Assembly (NCBI GenBank): GCA_016722515.1
Contig: JADKJE010000005.1
Location: 1 to 64,000 of the forward strand
Direction of reading: 5' to 3'
Origin: Alphaproteobacteria bacterium
GTDB taxonomy: Bacteria > Pseudomonadota > Alphaproteobacteria > Rickettsiales > JADKJE01
Length of the DNA: 64,000 bases
The position numbers were made by a program, and so were the translations under genes. This document shows positions 45,161-55,200 of the stretch, one piece after another; the first letter of the stretch is position 1; each line of letters starts with the position of its first letter. A model generated the notes under the pieces. That model was not told the origin of the DNA. It was given only the letters and a program-made list of their open reading frames with translations, and did no database searches.

Positions 45161-45364
45161 ATGAGTGATACAAAGATTAAGACGTCTCCTTTTGCTTTTA
45201 TTCGGCAGGTTCGGCAAGAAGTGTCTAAAATAACCTGGCCAACCAGGAAGGAAACTGTGACCAGTGCTGTGATGGTATTGGTTATCGTTTTTATTGCTGG
45301 AGCATTTTTTATGTTGGTTGATTTTGTAATTGTTAAGGCTGTTCAGGCCTTTTTAGGATTGTGA
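45161..45364 (+). CDS. secE: Preprotein translocase subunit SecE
   Basis: 67 aa single-span form (the short type common outside enterics). It has the conserved amphipathic segment FIRQVRQEVSKITWPTRKE followed by one membrane helix (AVMVLVIVFIAGAFFMLVDF). It stabilises SecY in the inner-membrane translocon. The ATG at 45161 is preferred, since the upstream in-frame ATG at 45149 lies only 4 bases after the tRNA end, but either is possible. It overlaps or abuts nusG. Confidence 0.93.
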   Translation: MSDTKIKTSPFAFIRQVRQEVSKITWPTRKETVTSAVMVLVIVFIAGAFFMLVDFVIVKAVQAFLGL

Positions 45365-45369
45365 AGAGA

Positions 45370-45918
45370 ATGAGTGGTAACATGGAAGAAGCTAAGTGGT
45401 ATATTGTCCACGCTTATTCTGGTTTTGAGAGTAAGGTGGCTCAGGCAATTCGTGAGAAGGCCGCGCAGGAAAATCTCTCTGACCTTATTTGCGACGTCAT
45501 CGTCCCAACAGAGGAAGTGGTTGAGGTTAAACGCGGAAAAAAACAGAACACTAAGCGTAAGTTTTTGCCAGGTTATATTCTGGTAAAGATGGTCCTTAAT
45601 GATACAACTTGGCACTTTGTTAAAAACGTGCCAAAAGTTACGGGTTTCCTGGGTGGAAAAGGCAAGCCTTATCCAGTTCCGGATTCTCAGGTCCAGTCTA
45701 TTCTGCGTCAAGTAGAGGAAGGGATTGCTAATCCGCGTCATACACGTGCGTTTGATGTGGGCGAAAGTGTCAAAGTTACCGATGGTCCTTTTGAGTCGTT
45801 TATTGGTGTGGTTGAAGAAGTCGATTCTGAGAAAAATCGCGTGAAAGTAGCTGTTTCTATCTTTGGAAGGGCTACTCCAGTTGAATTAGAGTTTGACCAA
45901 GTCGAAAAATTAGATTAA
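45370..45918 (+). CDS. nusG: Transcription termination/antitermination factor NusG
   Basis: About 182 aa. It binds RNA polymerase at the clamp and couples it to ribosomes or Rho. The N-terminal NGN domain begins KWYIVHAYSGFESKVAQAIR and contains KFLPGYILVKM, and the C-terminal KOW domain has VTDGPFESFIGVVEEVD. The start is ambiguous: ATG at 45370 or at 45382, with a GTG at 45361 also in frame. It follows secE in the usual order. Confidence 0.95.
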   Translation: MSGNMEEAKWYIVHAYSGFESKVAQAIREKAAQENLSDLICDVIVPTEEVVEVKRGKKQNTKRKFLPGYILVKMVLNDTTWHFVKNVPKVTGFLGGKGKPYPVPDSQVQSILRQVEEGIANPRHTRAFDVGESVKVTDGPFESFIGVVEEVDSEKNRVKVAVSIFGRATPVELEFDQVEKLD

Positions 45919-45960
45919 AAAGATTGATCTTGCAAAAAGTGAGTTAAGTGAGTTAGAGAT

Positions 45961-46386
45961 ATGGCAAAGTTAAAAACGATTAAACTTCAGATTGTGGCTG
46001 GTAAAGCAAATCCTTCACCTCCTGTAGGCCCCGCGCTTGGACAGGCTGGCGTTAACATTATGGCTTTTTGTAAGCAATTCAACGCTGACACATCTGGTGA
46101 AGAAGCTGGTACCATTGTTCCTGTTATCATCCGTGTTAACGCAAAAAAGGAATTTACCATTGAATACAGGAAGCCTCCTGTTTCTTGGTACATCAAGAAA
46201 GTTACTAAATTGGCTAAAGGTTCAGGTGATCCTGGCAAAAAATCAGTTGGTACCATTACGAAAACGCAGTGTAAAGAAATTGCTGAGTTGAAAATGGTGG
46301 ACTTGAATGCCGCAAGTATCGAAGCAGCAGCCAGAATGGTTGAAGGTTCGGCTCGTTCAATGGGTATTAAGGTAGTTGAAGGTTAG
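45961..46386 (+). CDS. rplK: 50S ribosomal protein L11
   Basis: 141 aa. It is part of the GTPase-associated centre. Conserved N-terminal LQIVAGKANPSPPVGPALGQ and the rRNA-binding C-terminal domain (GTITKTQCKEIAELKM, GSARSMGIKV) are present. It lies 42 bases after nusG and 4 bases before rplA. Confidence 0.98.
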   Translation: MAKLKTIKLQIVAGKANPSPPVGPALGQAGVNIMAFCKQFNADTSGEEAGTIVPVIIRVNAKKEFTIEYRKPPVSWYIKKVTKLAKGSGDPGKKSVGTITKTQCKEIAELKMVDLNAASIEAAARMVEGSARSMGIKVVEG

Positions 46387-46390
46387 TCAT

Positions 46391-47101
46391 ATGACAAAAG
46401 CAGGAAAACGTATTCGCAAATTTCGTGATCAGGTTCCTACCGGAATCTCTCCTATTAACGACGCGATTAAATCGGTTGTTGAAGCTGGAAAATCAACCAA
46501 ATTTGATCAAACGATCGATGTTGCAATCGTGTTAAACATCGATATCAAAAAAGACAATATCCGTGGCATGTGTGATTTACCGCATGGTACAGGAAAAACC
46601 ATTAAATTGGCTGTTTTTGCTGAAGGCGCACAAGCTGAGCAAGCAAAAAAGGCTGGAGCTGACTTCGTAAGTGAAGATATCGGCGTTGATGAGTTGATTG
46701 CTAAAATCCGTGATGGTGAAGTTAATGTGGATCTATGCATTGCTACTCCACAGATTATGGCCAAATTGGGTAAGGCAAATGCTGGTAAAGTCCTCGGACC
46801 TAAAGGTTTGATGCCAAATCCTAAATTAGGTACCGTAACGGAAGATGTTGCTAAAGCGGTTGATAAAGCTAAAAAAGGTCAGGTGGAATTCCGTAATGAA
46901 AAGGCGGGAATCGTCCATGCTGGTATTGGTAAGGCAAGTTTTTCTTCTGCTCAGATTAAAGAGAATCTGGAAGCGCTTGTGAATGCTATACAGCAAGCTC
47001 GACCTTCAGGGATTAAAGGTGCTTATATTCGCCGTATCTATATTGGTTCTACGATGGGACCATCTATAGAGTTCGATGTTAATGAATTACAAGCTGCATA
47101 G
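46391..47101 (+). CDS. rplA: 50S ribosomal protein L1
   Basis: 236 aa from the ATG at 46391, which has AAGG about 9 bases upstream inside the rplK 3' end; an in-frame TTG at 46376 is not needed. Conserved segments are DVAIVLNIDIKKDNIRG, the GKVLGPKGLMPNPKLGTV motif and the C-terminal GPSIEFDVNEL. It binds 23S rRNA at the L1 stalk and, in many bacteria, represses rplK-rplA translation. Confidence 0.97.
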   Translation: MTKAGKRIRKFRDQVPTGISPINDAIKSVVEAGKSTKFDQTIDVAIVLNIDIKKDNIRGMCDLPHGTGKTIKLAVFAEGAQAEQAKKAGADFVSEDIGVDELIAKIRDGEVNVDLCIATPQIMAKLGKANAGKVLGPKGLMPNPKLGTVTEDVAKAVDKAKKGQVEFRNEKAGIVHAGIGKASFSSAQIKENLEALVNAIQQARPSGIKGAYIRRIYIGSTMGPSIEFDVNELQAA

Positions 47102-47118
47102 TTAGTAGGAGTTGAGTT

Positions 47119-47637
47119 GTGGTAGATCGTTTAAAAAAATCACAAGTCGTTGAGAGTCTGGGAACAGTGTTTTCCAGTAACGAATGTGTAGTAGTCTGTA
47201 AGATTAATGCACTCAACGCAGAAGATGTCACGAAGCTTCGTACCCAGGCGCGTAGCCTTGGTGCTGGTTTTGTTGTCACCAAAAACACCCTTGTTCGCAT
47301 AGCCTTAAATGGATCACGTTTTGAAAATATTCGTGATTTATTCCAAGGGCAGACAGCGATTGCCTATTCTGATGACCCTGTTGCGGCGGCTAAGTTAGTA
47401 ACTCAGTTCGCTAAGGGTAATGAGGATAAGCTGCAAGTGGTGGGTGCTGGCTTGGGAGTGCATCGTTATGATGCTGCTCAAGTAAAAGCGCTTGCTTCAT
47501 TGCCATCACTCGATGAGTTGAGGGCTAGGTTGCTCGCAGTTATCAATACTCCAGCTACACGTATTGCTGGTGTGTTGCAGGCACCTGCTGGTCAATTGGC
47601 CAGGGTTTTCTCTGCCTATGCGAAAAAGGGCGAGTAA
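47119..47637 (+). CDS. rplJ: 50S ribosomal protein L10
   Basis: 172 aa, starting at a GTG that has AGGAG 7 bases upstream (47107-47111). It anchors L7/L12 dimers to the ribosome. The N-terminal half matches the family (VESLGTVFSSNECVVVCKIN, KNTLVRIAL, LFQGQTAIAYSDDP) and the C-terminal helix binds L12. Only 17 bases separate it from rplA, so the long L10-binding leader seen in E. coli is not present. Confidence 0.97.
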   Translation: MVDRLKKSQVVESLGTVFSSNECVVVCKINALNAEDVTKLRTQARSLGAGFVVTKNTLVRIALNGSRFENIRDLFQGQTAIAYSDDPVAAAKLVTQFAKGNEDKLQVVGAGLGVHRYDAAQVKALASLPSLDELRARLLAVINTPATRIAGVLQAPAGQLARVFSAYAKKGE

Positions 47638-47680
47638 TTTTAGGGTTAAACTTTAGATAATTAAGTATAAGGTAATTGAA

Positions 47681-48052
47681 ATGGCAAACTTACAGAATTT
47701 GGTTGAAGAATTGTCAACTTTAAGTGTTATTGAAGCTGCAGAGCTTTCAAAGTTGTTAGAAGATAAATGGGGTGTTAGTGCTGCTGCTCCAGTTGCCGTA
47801 GCTGCTGTTGCTGCTCCTGCAAATGAGGCGGCTGTTGCTAAAACTGAGTTTGATGTAGTCTTGACTGCTGCCGGTGGAAATAAAATTGGCGTAATTAAAG
47901 CGGTTCGTGAGATTACAGGACTTGGTTTGACAGAAGCGAAAGCTCTTGTTGAAGCTGCCCCTAAAGCAGTGAAAGAAGCTGCTGGTAAAGACGAAGCCGA
48001 AAAAATTAAGCAAGCATTAGAAGCTGCTGGAGCTACTGTCGAACTTAAGTAG
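47681..48052 (+). CDS. rplL: 50S ribosomal protein L7/L12
   Basis: 123 aa. N-terminal dimerisation domain (ELSTLSVIEAAELSKLLEDK), an Ala/Val-rich hinge (SAAAPVAVAAVAAPANEAAV) and a globular C-terminal factor-binding domain (KTEFDVVLTAAGGNKIGVIK, then GLTEAKALVEAAPKAVKE). A strong downstream hairpin lies between it and rpoB. Confidence 0.98.
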   Translation: MANLQNLVEELSTLSVIEAAELSKLLEDKWGVSAAAPVAVAAVAAPANEAAVAKTEFDVVLTAAGGNKIGVIKAVREITGLGLTEAKALVEAAPKAVKEAAGKDEAEKIKQALEAAGATVELK

Positions 48053-48073
48053 TTTCCAAACGCTATATCTGTG

Positions 48074-48099
48074 TGGGCGTACATGTTTATGTGCGCCCA
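48074..48099 (+). terminator. rplL-rpoB intergenic hairpin (attenuator or processing site)
   Basis: TGGGCGTACAT (48074-48084) pairs with ATGTGCGCCCA (48089-48099) over 11 positions, with one G-U pair and a GTTT loop. No T-run follows, so partial termination or RNase III-type processing is more likely than full termination. A hairpin at this junction is expected in bacteria that make much more L12 than RNA polymerase. Confidence 0.65.
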
Positions 48100-48155
48100 T
48101 TCTGGCTTGTCCAAAGCCTAAACGTGCTTTAAATAATTCATAGCGGAGTATTCCT

Positions 48156-51100
48156 GTGCCTGGCATCCTAGCTCGTAAAAATCTTGGTAGAAATGAAGAA
48201 ATTGCACCTATGCCTAACCTCATTGAGGTTCAACGCATATCATATAACGATTTCTTGCAAATGGATGCAGATCCTGAAAAGCGGAAAAATCAAGGCCTTG
48301 AGGCCGTTTTGCGCTCTGTTTTCCCAATAGATGATTTTTCTGGGACTTCCACACTTGAATATATAAAATATTCTTTCGACGAACCTAAATATGATGAAGA
48401 AGAGTGCCGTCAACGTGGTAGCACATTTTCTGCACCATTGCGTGTTACGCTGCGTCTTATCGTCTGGCTTATCGATGAAGATACAGGTTCTAAAGAAATT
48501 AAAAGCATTAAAGAGCAGGATGTCTATTTTGGTGATATCCCTTTAATGACTCACAATGGTACATTTATCATTAATGGTACAGAAAGGGTTGTTGTATCAC
48601 AGATGCATCGTTCTCCTGGTGTATTTTTTGATCATGACCAAGGTAAAGTGCATAGTTCTGGTAAGTTCCTGTATCAGGTTAGGGTGATCCCATACCGTGG
48701 ATCATGGCTTGATATTGAATTTGATGCAAAGGATTTGATTTACTTCCGTATTGACCGTCGTCGTAAGTTGTATTTAACCAGTTTATTGCGCGCTATTGGT
48801 CTTGATACCCAAGATATTCTTGATCGTTTTTATAAAAAGATGTCCTATACCAAGGTTTCTGGTGGTTGGAAAGTTCCTTTCGTGCCTGAGCGCCTTAGAG
48901 GTTCCAAGCTGGAAAATGACTTGGTTGATGCAAAGACCAAAAAAGTGTTGGCTACAGCAGGAACTAAACTTACACCACGTATGTGTAAAAAATTGGCTGA
49001 AGAAGGGCTTAAGGAACATATTATTCCAACGGACTCCATTAAAGGAAGTTTTTCTGCCAGTGATATCGTAAATGAAGCTACGTCTGAAGTCATCATTAAG
49101 GCCGGCGAAGAGTTTACATCTTCTGTCCTGGTTCACTTGGAAGATGCCAACATCAGTAAATTTGACGTACTGTTAATTGATTACGTCAATGTGGGTCCTT
49201 ATATTAGAAACACTCTGATTGTTGATAGGAATTTAACCCGTGATGACGCGTTGATTGATATTTATAAAGTGATGCGTCCTGGCGAGCCACCTACACCTGA
49301 GGCTGCTCAAGCTTTATTTACCAGTTTGTTCTTTGACGCAGAGCGTTATGATCTTTCCGATGTCGGTCGTGTTAAAATGAACGCACGTCTTGATTTGTCG
49401 GTTGAAGATAGCGTTCGCGTGCTGACAAAAGAAGATATTTTACGTATTATCGAGATTCTCGTGCATCTAAAAGATGGTAGCGGTGATATTGATGATATCG
49501 ACCACTTAGGTAACCGTCGTGTACGTTCGGTTGGTGAGTTGATGGAAAATCAATTCCGTATTGGTCTGTTGAGAATGGAGCGTGCTATCCTTGAGCGTAT
49601 GAATGCAGTTGATATTGATACTGTTATGCCTCATGATTTGATTAACGCTAAATTGTTGCTGGCAGTTATCCGTGAGTTTTTCGGATCGTCGCAATTGTCT
49701 CAGTTTATGGATCAAACAAATCCTTTGTCGGAAGTAACCCATAAGCGTCGTTTATCAGCCCTTGGACCTGGTGGTTTGACGCGTGAACGTGCAGGATTTG
49801 AAGTCCGTGACGTACATACGACTCACTATGGACGTATTTGTCCAATTGAAACGCCAGAGGGCCAAATATCGGTTTGATTAACAGCTTGGCTACCTATGCC
49901 CGCGTCAATAAATATGGATTTATTGAGAGTCCATATCGTCGCGTAGTCAGTGGTAAAATCACAAGCGAAGTGGTTTATCTTTCTGCGATTGAAGAAGATA
50001 AATATGCGGTTGCCCAAGCAAATGCGGTTACGGATAAAGATGGCAAGTTGATTGATGAGTTTGTCAGCTGTCGTTGCCGTGGTGACTTTGTGATGATTCC
50101 ACCGGAAGAAGTTGATTTTATCGACGTCTCTCCAAAACAGATCGTGTCCGTTGCTGCTTCATTGATTCCGTTCCTTGAAAACGATGATGCGAACCGAGCT
50201 CTAATGGGATCGAACATGCAACGCCAAGCCGTACCACTTATCAAGGCTGATTCGCCATTGGTAGGTACTGGTATTGAAGGTGTTGTTGCCAGTGATTCGG
50301 GTGTAACTGTGGTGGCGCGCCGTGATGGTGTGGTTAACCAAGTTGATGCTACACGTATCGTGATCCGTGCCAATGAAGGAACAGAAGAGGGTGCTACAGG
50401 GGTAGATATTTATAATCTCTTGAAGTTCCAACGTTCTAACCAAGATACCTGCATTAACCAACGTCCACTTGTTTCTGTTGGTGATAAAGTTCGTAAAGGG
50501 CAGATCATTGCTGATGGTCCAAGCACAGATAGTGGTGAATTGGCATTAGGCAGAAACGTATTAGTGGCATTCATGCCATGGAATGGTTATAACTTTGAAG
50601 ATTCTATTCTGATTTCGGAACGTCTTGTAAAAGATGACGTATTCACGTCCATTCATATCGAAGAATTTGAATGCGTTGCCCGTGATACGCGCTTAGGCCC
50701 TGAAGATATCACCCGTGACATCCCTAATGTCAGTGAAGAAAATATGCGTCACCTTGATGAAGTCGGTGTGGTGCATGTGGGAGCTGAAGTGAAAGCTGGT
50801 GACATTCTTGTTGGTAAAGTGACTCCGAAGAGTGAATCACCGATGACTCCAGAAGAAAAACTTCTGCGTGCTATTTTTGGTGAAAAAGCGTCGGATGTGC
50901 GTGATACGTCATTACGTTTACCTCCTGGTGTTACAGGAACGGTTGTTGAAGTCCGTGTGTTTTCACGTCGTGGTATCGATAAAGACGAGCGTGCATTAGC
51001 TCTTGAGCGTTCTGAAATTGAACGTTTAGCGAAAGATCGTGATGATGAGCTTATGATCATCGAAGAGGATGTGTATGGAAACTTGAGAAAGGTTCTAACT

Positions 51101-52237
51101 GGCCAAAAAGCGACAAACGGACCTAAAGGTTTCAAAAAAGATTCCGAAGTAACAGAACAGATTTTAGCTCAATATGCGTTGAAAGATTGGTGGGAATTTG
51201 CTGTAAAAGACGAAGCTATAACAGCTCGTATTGAACAGTTAAAACAACAGCTTGAATCAACCAGACAACGTTTAGAGCGTCGTTTTGCTAACAAAGTTGA
51301 GAAAGTCCAAAGTGGTGATGATTTACCACAGGGTGCTTTGAAAGTGATTAAAGTATTCGTTGCGTTGAAACATAAGCTTCAGCCTGGTGATAAAATGGCT
51401 GGTCGTCACGGAAACAAAGGGGTTATCTCTAAAATCGTTCCCGTTGAAGACATGCCATATTTAGAAGATGGAACCTCGGTTGATATCGTTCTTAATCCAC
51501 TGGGTGTACCTTCGCGGATGAACGTGGGACAAATCCTGGAAACGCACTTAGGGTGGGCATCTGCCGGCTTAGGTAAACAGATTTCTGCGATTGTCGATCG
51601 TATGGGAACGGGTAAAACTATTAAGGATGTTCGTACTAGGTTGCTTGAAATTTACTCGGAGCCGAGTGAGAAGAAAGCACTCGAGTCGATGAAAGACAGT
51701 GAGGTCCTTGATTTTGCACAACGTCTACGCCGTGGGGTGCCATTTGCAACACCGGTGTTTGATGGTGTCCGTGAAAAAGATATCGTACGTTTATTGCAAG
51801 ATGCTGGTCTGGACACATCTGGACAGGTGACCCTTCATGATGGTCGTACCGGTGAAAAATTTGATCGTGACGTAACCGTTGGCTATATCTATATGCTGAA
51901 ACTGCATCACTTGGTTGATGACAAGATTCACGCACGTTCAATTGGGCCATACAGTCTTGTAACGCAACAACCTTTGGGTGGTAAGTCGCACTTTGGTGGT
52001 CAGCGTTTTGGAGAGATGGAGTGCTGGGCGCTGCAAGCGTACGGTGCTGCTTATTCACTCCAGGAGATGTTAACGGTGAAATCCGATGATGTAACAGGCC
52101 GTATTAAAATTTACGAGTCGATCATCCGCGGAGATCATAGTTTTGAATCAGGTATACCTGAATCGTTCCACGTAATGGTGAAGGAATTAAGATCCCTTTG
52201 CTTACGAGTGGAATTGAAACAAGATATCGACGAATAG
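48156..52237 (+). CDS. rpoB: RNA polymerase subunit beta, split by an apparent 1-base deletion
   Basis: The catalytic beta subunit of RNA polymerase, read in two frames. The first part (48156-49877, 573 codons, GTG start with GGAG 7 bases upstream) ends in RICPIETPEGQISV and a stop. The second part (from about 49865 in the next frame to 52237) continues LINSLATYARVNKYGFIESP without loss. The family sequence here is PIETPEGPNIGLINSLA. Adding one C to GGCC at 49860-49863 restores it exactly. Everything else is normal: the C-terminal EMECWALQAYGAAY and the region before rpoC are intact. In the rifampicin region, QLSQFMDQTNPLSEVTHKRR and LSALGPGGLTRERAGFEV show no classic resistance change. rpoB is essential, so a sequence error is the simplest explanation. 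Confidence 0.95.
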
Positions 52238-52268
52238 TATTATCGAAAGTAATGGGTAGGAGAAGACG

Positions 52269-55200
52269 ATGGCTGTATCAGGAACCCTTGATTTTTTTGG
52301 GCAAGTTGGCGGTGGACAATTATTCGATATTATCGAAATTGGCATAGCTAGCCCGAGTGAAATTCGCCGTATCTCATACGGAGAAGTAAAAAATCCGGAG
52401 ACGGTAAATTATCGTACTTTGAAGCCCGAGAAAGATGGGCTTTTCTGTTCACGTATTTTTGGACCGGTGAAAGACTATGAGTGCTTGTGCGGTAAATATA
52501 AACGCATGAAGTACCGTGGCATTATCTGTGAAAAATGCGGTGTTGAAGTCACAACGTCTAAAGTACGTCGTGAACGCATGGGACATATTGAACTGGCCGC
52601 GCCTGTTGCGCATATCTGGTTCTTAAAGTCACTGCCGTCTCGTATTGGTGTATTGCTTGATATTGCCTTGAAAGATTTAGAACGTGTTCTTTATTTTGAA
52701 AATCATATCGTCACTGATCCTGGACTCTCTGCTTTTTCAAGAGGCCAGATCCTTACGGAAGATCAATATCTGAAAGCGATGGAAGATTTTGGCGAAGGTG
52801 CATTTACAGCCATGATCGGTGCAGAAGCCGTTCAAGCCTTACTTAAAGAAATGGAATTGGATAGTTTGAAAAAGACCATTCGTTCTGAATTGGTTGATTG
52901 TGTTTCTGAAGCGAAAAAGAAGAAACTTATTAAGCGTTTGAAAGTCGTTGAAGATTTCCTTGATTCTGGCAACCGCCCTGAGTGGATGGTGCTTGAAGTA
53001 TTACCGGTTATTCCTCCTGATTTACGTCCTCTGGTGATGTTAGATGGTGGTCGTTTTGCTACCTCGGACTTAAACGAGTTATATCGTCGTGTTATTAATC
53101 GTAATAATCGTTTGAAGCGCCTCCAAGAACTTTATGCACCTGATATCATTATCCGTAACGAAAAAAGGATGCTTCAGGAAGCCGTTGACGCCTTGTTTGA
53201 TAATGGACGTCGTGGTCGTGTTCTGAAAAACAGCAATAAGCGCCCGTTCAAATCATTGAGCGATATGTTGAAAGGTAAACAGGGTCGTTTCCGTCAGAAT
53301 CTTTTGGGTAAACGTGTCGACTATTCTGGTCGTTCGGTTATCGTCGTTGGTCCTGAACTTCGCCTGCATCAATGTGGTTTGCCTAAGAAAATGGCGCTTG
53401 AATTATTCAAGCCATTTATTTATGCCAAACTTGAAATGTATGGTTTGTCCAATACGCTGAAAACAGCTAAGCGCATGGTTGAAACCGAACGTACTGAGGT
53501 ATGGGATATTTTGGAAGAAGTTATCCGCGAGCATCCGGTTCTTTTAAACCGTGCTCCCACTCTCCACCGTTTGGGTATTCAGGCGTTTGAACCTAAATTG
53601 ATTGAGGGAAAAGCAATTCAGCTGCATCCACTTGTTTGCGCGGCGTTCAATGCCGACTTCGATGGTGACCAGATGGCTGTACACGTTCCTTTGTCAATCG
53701 AAGCACAGCTTGAAGCGCGTGTTTTAATGATGTCTTCTAATAACATCTTAAGCCCTTCAAATGGTAAGCCAATTATCGTACCGAGCCAGGACATTGTCCT
53801 TGGTTTATATTACCTTAGCCTTGAGGTTCCTGGTGTGGCTGGTGAGGGCATGGTGTTTAGAGATATTGCAGAAATGCAGCATGGTATCGACACTAAAGCT
53901 GTAACGATACACAGCAAGATTAAGATTCGTCGCAGTGTTAAAAACGATCAAGGCGAAATCATTGAAACATTGGTTGAAACAACACCTGGTCGTATTTTGA
54001 TTGGTGAGTTACTGCCATTTAACGTCAATTTGCCATTCAGCATTGTGAACCGTATTTTAACCAAAAAGGATATTTCGAATCTGATCGATTCGGTCTATCG
54101 TCACTGTGGTCCAAAACGTTCGGTTATTTTTGCCGATCATCTGATGGAACTTGGTTTCCGTTCAGCTGCGCGTTCGGGTATTTCGTTTGGTAAAGACGAC
54201 ATGGTGGTTCCGCCAACTAAATGGGATCATATCAACCACACCGATCAAGAAGTTCAGCAATATGAACGCCAGTACGCCGATGGATTGATCACTTCAGGTG
54301 AGAAATACAACAAAGTGGTGGATGCTTGGTCTCAATGTACGGACCGTGTTGCTGAAGACATGATGAAATATATTTCGGGTCAGTTGAAAGATGTGAATGC
54401 GGTGGTCAAAACAGGACAACAAGCCATTAACTCTATTTACATGATGGCGCACTCGGGCGCTAGGGGTTCTGCAACGCAGATTAAACAGCTTGCTGGTATG
54501 CGTGGATTGATGGCGAAACCATCGGGCGAAATTATCCCTACTCCGATTATTTCGAACTTCAAAGAAGGTCTAACCGTACTTGAGTACTTTAATTCAACCC
54601 ACGGAGCTCGTAAAGGTCTTGCGGATACGGCGCTTAAAACAGCTAACTCAGGTTATCTAACTCGTCGTCTGGTTGATGTGGCTCAAGACAGTATCGTTGG
54701 TGAAGAAGATTGTGGAACCGATCGCGGCATTATTTTGCAACCGATTATTGAAGGTGGTGAGTTGGTGGTACGTCTGTCTGAGAAAATTCTTGGACGTACG
54801 TCGGCTAATGATATTTTCAACCCAATTACCAATGAGATCATTGTTCCTGCTAATGGTTTGATCGTTGAGGAAGCCGTTGAGAAAATCGAAGCTGCCGGTG
54901 TTAACGAAGTGAAAGTTCGCTCCGCATTAACCTGCGAATCGAAAGTCGGTATTTGTGCCAAATGTTACGGACGTGACCTGGCGACTGGTGAAGAAGTCGC
55001 TGTGGGTGAAGCCGTTGGTGTTATTGCTGCTCAGTCTATCGGAGAGCCTGGAACACAGTTGACCATGCGTACGTTCCACATTGGTGGGGCTGCTACGAAG
55101 GGAGCTGAGGTATCGAGTGTTGAAGCTTCGGCCGACGGCGTGATTCGTATAACCAACCGCAATATTGTGGCTAACAGCTCCGGCGTGAACATCGTTATGA

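Noticed and set aside
49734..49835. Rifampicin-resistance-type changes in rpoB or streptomycin-type changes in rpsL
   Set aside because: The rifampicin cluster (QLSQFMDQTNPLSEVTHKRR) and the S12 loops around TPKKPNSA and GRVKDLPG look wild type.
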